From NCBI RefSeq assembly GCF_023150065.1, contig NZ_JAKLLN010000005.1, positions 1-64,000 on the forward strand: a stretch of 64,000 nt of DNA, written 5' to 3'. The stretch is from Zoogloea sp. (GTDB taxonomy: Bacteria > Pseudomonadota > Gammaproteobacteria > Burkholderiales > Rhodocyclaceae). The position numbers were made by a program, and so were the translations under genes. Of this stretch, positions 58,878-64,000 are shown one piece after another. Positions within the stretch are counted from its first letter, which is position 1. Each line of letters opens with the position of its first letter. The notes under the pieces were generated by a model that was not told the DNA's origin, searched no databases, and saw only the letters and a program-made list of their open reading frames with translations.

Positions 58878-59189
58878 ATGACTGGACAGGCGAGCACCAC
58901 GCTGACCATCGAAGGGCCCTTGTGCATCTACACCGCGGTGGACAACAAGCTTCGCCTGATGGAAGCCCTGCACCGCAGCGCAGTGCTGGAGGTGGATCTG
59001 TCGCGAGTGGATGAGTTCGACAGCGCCGGCTTCCAGTTGCTCGTGCTGGTGCGGCGTGAGGGCTTGCGGCTGGGCCGGACGGTCCGCCTGTGCGGCCACT
59101 CGGCCGCAGTCCGTGATGTTCTGGTTTTCTACAACTTCGATGCCTATTTCGGTGAGCCGATGGTGCTTTCGGCCGGGCAGGGACAGTGA
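58878..59189 (+). CDS. STAS-domain protein (anti-sigma antagonist type) 1
   Basis: A 103-residue STAS domain. VLEVDLSRVDEFDSAGFQLL matches the phosphorylatable Ser region of SpoIIAA-like and MlaB-like proteins (D-S-A-G). It lies 9 bases after an MCP and 9 before cheA, in one operon. STAS proteins are not parts of the enterobacterial Che pathway; here one may connect the array to a partner-switching or c-di-GMP output, or be phosphorylated by CheA. Confidence 0.85.
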   Translation: MTGQASTTLTIEGPLCIYTAVDNKLRLMEALHRSAVLEVDLSRVDEFDSAGFQLLVLVRREGLRLGRTVRLCGHSAAVRDVLVFYNFDAYFGEPMVLSAGQGQ

Positions 59190-59198
59190 GACAGACCC

Positions 59199-61379
59199 AT
59201 GAGTGATGATATCCATGGCGTATTCGTGCAGGAGGCCCGGGAGCGTCTCGACGAGATGGAGGCGGGGCTGCTGCGCCTGGAGCAGGGCGATCCGGACCCG
59301 GAGATCCTCCACGGGATCTTCCGTGCCGCCCACACCATCAAGGGGGCGGCAGGCATCGTCGAGCTGACCGGCATTGAAGCCTTCACCCACGTACTCGAGA
59401 ATCTGCTTGATCGTCTGCGCAACCTGGAGATCTCGGCTGACGTGGGGCTGGTGAGCTTGTTGCTGCGGTGTTGTGATCACCTGGACGCCCTGGTGAAACG
59501 CGTCGAGGTTGGCATGATCGATCCGGACCCGACACTCGATGCGCAAGGTGATGCGCTTGTGACTGCCTTGCGGAACATGGCCGGGCAGGCTGCCGGCCCG
59601 CACCCGGTGGCGCTGTCAAGGACTGAAGAGGGTGTCCTGCTGCGGGACGGAGACGCCGCAGCGATGAACGACTGCTGGCATGTTTCCATTCGATTCGGTC
59701 GTGACGTGCTGCGGAACGGCATGGACCCGCTGGCTTTCCTGCGCTATCTGCAGGGGCTGGGTGACATCGTCCATCTGGCAACCCTGGTGGATGGCATGCC
59801 CGAACCGGCGGACATGGATCCGGAGAGTTGCTACCTGGGATTTGAGATCAGCCTGCGCAGTGAAGCCGGGAAGGCCGCCATCGAGCAGGTCTTCCAGTTC
59901 GTGCAGGACGACTGCGAGCTGCGCATCCTTCCACCCAACAGCCGGGTCAGTGAATACATTGACCTGATTGCCAGCCTGCCCGAGGAGACCCTGCGCCTGG
60001 GAGAAATCCTGCTCCGCTGCGGCGCGCTGACCGCGGAGGAACTGGCCCGTGGCCTGGCCCTGCAGGCGCAGGGTGCGGACTGCGGTGATTCCCCGGCCCA
60101 GCCCCTCGGCGAAATCCTCGTGGCGAGCAATCAGGTCCAGACCGAGATCGTCGAGGCGGCTGCAGCAAAGCAGAAGTCGGTCGCCGAGCGCAAGGCGGTC
60201 GATGCGCGCCTCATCCGCGTTCAGGCCGAGAAGCTCGATCAGTTGATCGACTTGGTCGGCGAATTGGTGATTGCCGGTGCGGCGGCCAATCTGATGGCCC
60301 GGAGCAGCGGTCAGGCTGGCCTGGTGGAGTCGACCTCGATGCTGTCCCGGCTGGTCGAGAGCATTCGCGATTCCGCACTGCAGCTGCGCATGGTGCAGAT
60401 CGGCGAGACATTCAACCGCTTTCAACGCGTGGTGCGTGATGTCTCGCGGGATCTGGGCAAGGACGTCGCGCTGGTGGTCAGCGGCGGCGAGACCGAGCTG
60501 GACAAATCGGTGGTGGAAAAGATCGGCGATCCGCTGATGCACCTCGTGCGCAATGCGATGGACCACGGTATCGAGTCGGCCGATCTGCGCCAGGCCCGGG
60601 GCAAGCCCGCACGCGGTTGCCTGCGCCTGCATGCCGCCCATGACTCCGGCAGCATCCTGATCGAGGTCAGTGACGATGGTGGCGGGCTGAACCGGGCGCG
60701 CATCCTTGCCAAGGCCATCGAGCGCGGCATCGTACAGGCGGGTGCCGAGCTGGCCGATCACGAGATCTGCAATCTCATCTTCGAGCCCGGCTTCTCCACG
60801 GCGGACAAGGTCACCAATCTGTCGGGCCGCGGGGTCGGCATGGATGTGGTGCGCAAGAACATCCAGGCCTTGCGGGGGACCGTGGAGGTGAGTTCGGTGG
60901 AGGGGCAGGGGAGTTGTTTCAATATTCGTCTCCCTCTGACCCTGGCCATCATCGATGGATTTCTCGCCGGGGTTGGACGTGCCTCCTACGTGCTGCCCCT
61001 TGAGAGCGTCGTCGAGTGTCTCGAACTGCGTGGTGGCAGTTGGGAGCGTGACTACCTGGATCTGCGTGGCGAGGTGCTCCCCTTTGTCCGTCTGCGCGAG
61101 CTCTTCGAGATCGCCGGGCCCGGCCCGACGCGGGAGAACGTCATCGTCGTGAAGAGCGGCGGCAGCAAGGTCGGCATCGTTGTGGATGCGCTGCAGGGTG
61201 AGTGCCAGACCGTCATCAAACCCCTCGCCACCCTTTTCAGGAATCTGCGCGGGATCGCCGGCTCCACCATCCTCGGCAGCGGGGATGTTGCGCTGATCCT
61301 GGATGTGGATGCCATCGTCCGGATCGCCGCGGGTGGCGAGCAGAAACGCCTGCTGACCAGCGTCAGCATGGACCGATAA
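59199..61379 (+). CDS. cheA: Chemotaxis histidine kinase CheA
   Basis: A 726-residue CheA. N-terminal HPt with the phospho-His in FRAAHTIKGAAGIVELTG; a middle region with LGEILLRCGALTAEELARGL and LGEILVASNQVQTEIVEAAA, two copies of a helical repeat seen in some environmental CheA proteins; dimerisation (EKLDQLIDLVGELVIAGAAA); ATPase (HLVRNAMDHGIESADLRQAR, FSTADKVTNLSGRGVGMDVV); C-terminal CheW-like domain (LPLESVVECLELRGGSWERD). No receiver at the C-terminus. Confidence 0.94.
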   Translation: MSDDIHGVFVQEARERLDEMEAGLLRLEQGDPDPEILHGIFRAAHTIKGAAGIVELTGIEAFTHVLENLLDRLRNLEISADVGLVSLLLRCCDHLDALVKRVEVGMIDPDPTLDAQGDALVTALRNMAGQAAGPHPVALSRTEEGVLLRDGDAAAMNDCWHVSIRFGRDVLRNGMDPLAFLRYLQGLGDIVHLATLVDGMPEPADMDPESCYLGFEISLRSEAGKAAIEQVFQFVQDDCELRILPPNSRVSEYIDLIASLPEETLRLGEILLRCGALTAEELARGLALQAQGADCGDSPAQPLGEILVASNQVQTEIVEAAAAKQKSVAERKAVDARLIRVQAEKLDQLIDLVGELVIAGAAANLMARSSGQAGLVESTSMLSRLVESIRDSALQLRMVQIGETFNRFQRVVRDVSRDLGKDVALVVSGGETELDKSVVEKIGDPLMHLVRNAMDHGIESADLRQARGKPARGCLRLHAAHDSGSILIEVSDDGGGLNRARILAKAIERGIVQAGAELADHEICNLIFEPGFSTADKVTNLSGRGVGMDVVRKNIQALRGTVEVSSVEGQGSCFNIRLPLTLAIIDGFLAGVGRASYVLPLESVVECLELRGGSWERDYLDLRGEVLPFVRLRELFEIAGPGPTRENVIVVKSGGSKVGIVVDALQGECQTVIKPLATLFRNLRGIAGSTILGSGDVALILDVDAIVRIAAGGEQKRLLTSVSMDR

Positions 61380-61400
61380 CACTCAATGGAGATCAGGGAA

Positions 61401-63014
61401 ATGTTCAAGAATCTGCGGATCGGTACCCGCCTCGCCATAGGCTTCGGCCTGACCGTGCTGATGATGGTGATCCTGGCGAGTGTCGCCTATGTCCGGATCA
61501 GTCAGCTCGGTGCTTCGATTGAAGACATCACGGAGGACAAGTATCCCAAGACGGTCCAGGCCAATGACATTCTCGGCAACATCAACGTGATCGCCCGGGC
61601 CATGCGCAACTCCCTGTTGGTCAGGACGCCGGAGGAGGCACAGAAGGAACTTGAGCGCCTCATCGAGGCACGCAAGAAGATCGCCGAGGCCTTCGACCGG
61701 CTCAAGGAAACCATCCGCTCGCCGGAGGGCAAGGCTCGCCTGGATGCGGCACTGGAAACGCGCCGGATCTACATTGCGGATCAGGATCGCTTCCTTGAAT
61801 TCCAGAAGGCGGGCAAGCGCGATGAGGCAACGGATTTCCTGGTCCAGTCGGTGCGGCGCAGCCAGGGCGATTACATCAAGGCGGTCAATGAGCTGATTGT
61901 CTTCCAGGGTGGTTTGATGGCCGAGGAGGGACGTCGGGCCGGGGTCATGGCTGAGTCGGCACGCACCCAGATCCTGGTGCTGGCGGTGGTGGCCTTCCTG
62001 TTTGCCGCGGCCTTCAGCGTGTGGATCACCCGCTCCATCACCCGGCCCATCGCCGACTCCGTGGAGGCGGCCAATCGCTTGGCGGAAGGCGATCTGAGCG
62101 TCCACATCGAGGTGGATTCCAAGGACGAGATGGGGCAGCTCAAGGCAGCCATGAAGGGCATGGTGGACAAGCTCGCCCACATCATCGGGGAGGTGCGCAG
62201 CTCGGCCGACACCCTGTCGGCGGCGGCGGAGCAGGTCTCGGCCACGGCCCAGTCCCTCAGCCAGGGTTCGTCGGAGCAGGCGGCCTCCGTCGAGGAGATT
62301 TCTGCCACCGTCGAGCAGGCATCGGCCAGCGTCAGCCAGAACACCGAGAACGCCAGGGTCACCGATGGCATGGCCAGCAAGGCGGCGGACGAGGCTCAGG
62401 ATGGGGGGCGTGCGGTGAAGGATACCGTGAGTGCCATGCAGGCCATCGCCGACAAGATCGGCATCATCGATGACATTGCCTATCAGACCAATCTGCTGGC
62501 CTTGAACGCCGCCATCGAGGCGGCCCGGGCTGGCGAGCACGGGAAGGGCTTTGCCGTGGTGGCGGCCGAGGTGCGCAAGCTGGCCGAGCGCAGCCAGGTG
62601 GCGGCCCAGGAAATCGGTGGCCTCGCCAGCTCCAGTGTGAAGCAGGCCGAGAAGGCAGGCAGCCTGCTCGATGACATGGTGCCCGTCATCCGCAAGACGT
62701 CCGAGCTGGTACAGGAGATCGCGTCAGCCTCGGCGGAGCAGTCCGGTGGCATCGCCCAGATCAACAGCGCCATGAATCAGCTCAACCAGGTGACCCAGCA
62801 GAGCGCGTCGGCATCGGAGGAACTGGCGGCCACGTCCGAAGAAATGGGTGGGCAGGCCGAGCAGCTGCAGCAGCTGATGAACTTCTTCCGCCTTGGTGCG
62901 GGTGAAGGAAGCCGGGCACCCGCCGCGGCCGCCGTGCGTCCCCGTGCGCAGCATAGGGGGCGTCAGGCGAAGCTGCAGCCTGTCGAGTCCGAGCTCGATT
63001 TCGTGCGTTTCTGA
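61401..63014 (+). CDS. Methyl-accepting chemotaxis protein (4HB sensor, HAMP)
   Basis: A 537-residue transmembrane receptor from [20 protein letters not shown], with GGAGATCAGGGA before the ATG at 61401 (the track starts 5 residues earlier). A four-helix-bundle periplasmic domain (residues 35-190), TM2 ([20 protein letters not shown]), HAMP ([20 protein letters not shown]) and the signalling domain ([20 protein letters not shown]). No C-terminal NWETF-type tether. The end is basic ([14 protein letters not shown]). Confidence 0.93.
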   Translation: MFKNLRIGTRLAIGFGLTVLMMVILASVAYVRISQLGASIEDITEDKYPKTVQANDILGNINVIARAMRNSLLVRTPEEAQKELERLIEARKKIAEAFDRLKETIRSPEGKARLDAALETRRIYIADQDRFLEFQKAGKRDEATDFLVQSVRRSQGDYIKAVNELIVFQGGLMAEEGRRAGVMAESARTQILVLAVVAFLFAAAFSVWITRSITRPIADSVEAANRLAEGDLSVHIEVDSKDEMGQLKAAMKGMVDKLAHIIGEVRSSADTLSAAAEQVSATAQSLSQGSSEQAASVEEISATVEQASASVSQNTENARVTDGMASKAADEAQDGGRAVKDTVSAMQAIADKIGIIDDIAYQTNLLALNAAIEAARAGEHGKGFAVVAAEVRKLAERSQVAAQEIGGLASSSVKQAEKAGSLLDDMVPVIRKTSELVQEIASASAEQSGGIAQINSAMNQLNQVTQQSASASEELAATSEEMGGQAEQLQQLMNFFRLGAGEGSRAPAAAAVRPRAQHRGRQAKLQPVESELDFVRF

Positions 63015-63024
63015 GGAGATCGGG

Positions 63025-63573
63025 ATGGAGCATGTGTCCCACCTGCCGGCTGCGAGCGCCTCATCCGCGGGCAAGGCGGCCGGTCCGTGTCAGTACCTGA
63101 CCTTCTCGCTGGAAGGGCAGATCTTCGGCATCGGCATCCTGCATGTGAAGGAGATCATCGAGTATGGCAGCCTGACCGAGATCCCCATGATGCCGCCGTC
63201 GATCCGTGGTGTGATCAACCTGCGCGGTGCTGTCGTGCCGGTCATCGACCTGGCCGCCCGCTTCGGCGGTGAGCCTACCGGCGTGGGGCGCCGGACCTGC
63301 ATCATCATCATCGAGCAGCCCGAAGAAGACGGCTGCCGCGACATGGGCGTGGTGGTGGATGCGGTCAATGAGGTGATCGATATTCCCCTGTCCGACATGA
63401 CACCACCCCCGGGCTTCGGTGCCCGGGTGCGTACCGACTTCATCGACGGGATGGGGCGGGTCGGGGGACGTTTCATCATCATCCTCAATGTGCCCCGGGT
63501 GCTGTCCGTCGAGGAGATGGCCCTGCTGGATGGGCTCGGCCAGGGGGCTTTGCCCGAGGGAGGTCGCTCGTGA
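63025..63573 (+). CDS. cheW: Chemotaxis coupling protein CheW
   Basis: A 182-residue CheW with QYLTFSLEGQIFGIGILHVK, EIPMMPPSIRGVINLRGAVV and PVIDLAARFG, the standard core. It links CheA to receptors. The start at 63025 follows GAGGAGATCGGG, 10 bases after the MCP. The last 4 bases overlap the next start. Confidence 0.94.
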   Translation: MEHVSHLPAASASSAGKAAGPCQYLTFSLEGQIFGIGILHVKEIIEYGSLTEIPMMPPSIRGVINLRGAVVPVIDLAARFGGEPTGVGRRTCIIIIEQPEEDGCRDMGVVVDAVNEVIDIPLSDMTPPPGFGARVRTDFIDGMGRVGGRFIIILNVPRVLSVEEMALLDGLGQGALPEGGRS

Positions 63574-63902
63574 GCGATGCCGCACCTTCCGGTGCCGATG
63601 GCGTCGAGGTGCAGCGTGTCGGCCATGTCTGTCTGATCCGCCCCCGCGGTCGTTTCGACTACAACCTGTACGGCGCCTTCCATGCGGCCGCTCAGCGTGC
63701 GCACGCCATGGACGGGGTGTCCGAATTTCAGGTGGATCTGGACGATGTTGTCTATCTGGACAGCAGCGCCCTCGGCATGCTGCTCAAGTTCCAGGCGGAT
63801 ATTCGGCCGACAGGTGGCAGCTTGACGCTCCTCCATGCCAAGGGGGTTGTCCGCGAAATTCTCGATATCGCCAATATCCAGGCGATCATCGCCTTGCGCT
63901 GA
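63570..63902 (+). CDS. STAS-domain protein (anti-sigma antagonist type) 2
   Basis: A 110-residue STAS domain. GTG start at 63570 overlaps the cheW stop. VDLDDVVYLDSSALGMLLKF has the classic D-S-S-A-L-G motif with the likely phospho-serine, closer to SpoIIAA/RsbV than the first STAS protein. VREILDIANIQAIIALR ends the protein. Two STAS genes in one chemosensory operon is unusual. Confidence 0.87.
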   Translation: MSDAAPSGADGVEVQRVGHVCLIRPRGRFDYNLYGAFHAAAQRAHAMDGVSEFQVDLDDVVYLDSSALGMLLKFQADIRPTGGSLTLLHAKGVVREILDIANIQAIIALR

Positions 63903-63922
63903 GGGGCCCTGAGGATGCTCGA

Positions 63923-64000
63923 ATGCCGCCTGGAGCGCTGGTGATGTTCATGACGGAGACCCCATGGCTGATGCCCGGAGGGGCTGTCCTGATTGGCGTA
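63923..64000 (+). CDS. Start of an unidentified gene, cut by the window end
   Basis: An open frame runs from ATGs at 63923, 63944 or 63950 (…TETPWLMPGGAVLIGV) to the end. Too short to assign. Chemosensory operons usually continue with cheR, cheD or cheB, and STAS systems with a PP2C phosphatase; either would fit. Confidence 0.4.
   Translation, partial: MPPGALVMFMTETPWLMPGGAVLIGV

Overview
The window is high-GC DNA, except for one stretch, and looks like the chromosome of a nitrogen-fixing betaproteobacterium of the Rhodocyclaceae/Zoogloeaceae type (Azoarcus, Azospira, Dechloromonas or Thauera relatives). The evidence is the gene content: nifENX with its accessory genes, a nifV-cysE-nifW-fixABCX operon, an oxygen-sensitive type NifA, a nif-controlled isc operon, and the DUF1302/DUF1329/YCF48/RND gene set often found near aromatic or steroid catabolism in beta- and gammaproteobacteria. 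The assignment is an inference from content; there is no rRNA in the window.

Layout. 1-1.5 kb: the 3' end of a group II intron and a decayed IS3-family element. 1.6-6 kb: MFS transporter with a divergent AraC regulator, a YbaL-like K+/H+ antiporter and a small flavodoxin-fold oxidoreductase. 6.2-10.8 kb: nifJ (pyruvate:flavodoxin/ferredoxin oxidoreductase) paired with a dihydroorotate dehydrogenase-like gene. 11.8-16.7 kb: nifE-nifN-nifX-(NifX-associated)-(DUF683)-fdxB-nifQ behind a sigma-54 promoter. 16.8-27.8 kb: a probable catabolic and export block (SDR, AraC, two divergent cupins, DUF1302, DUF1329, YCF48-like, RND, SDR). 27.8-29.6 kb: an exported hypothetical protein and a VirK/DUF535 protein. 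29.7-35.1 kb: a low-GC integron array of eight gene cassettes with attC sites, headed by a decayed intI and a putative attI. 35.2-36.1 kb: a small tyrosine phosphatase and a zinc-ribbon membrane protein. 43.9-36.2 kb (minus strand): nifV-cysE-nifW-fixABCX-ferritin-like-[2Fe-2S] ferredoxin-TPR-hypothetical, behind a perfect sigma-54 promoter and a NifA site. 44-46.8 kb: OsmC, a YcxB-like protein and an IS21 remnant. 51.5-46.8 kb (minus): iscS-iscU-erpA-iscA-hscA-fdx, again behind a sigma-54 promoter and a NifA site. 51.9-53.6 kb: nifA. 53.7 kb to the end: a diguanylate cyclase and a chemosensory cluster (degenerate hybrid kinase, CheY, MCP, STAS, CheA, MCP, CheW, STAS).

How the genes fit together. 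NifA with RpoN would switch on nifE, nifV and iscS. NifEN, NifX, NifQ (Mo) and NifV (homocitrate) make FeMo-cofactor; the dedicated Isc set supplies Fe-S clusters; NifJ and FixABCX, with the encoded ferredoxins, supply low-potential electrons. The nitrogenase structural genes nifHDK and nifB are not in the window.

The least explained parts are the integron cassette array (eight unknown or weakly recognised proteins, two HEPN-like and two lipoproteins), the four genes after fixX in the nif operon, and the chemosensory cluster that has two STAS proteins and a histidine kinase lacking its phospho-acceptor histidine. No rRNA, tRNA or CRISPR array was recognised.
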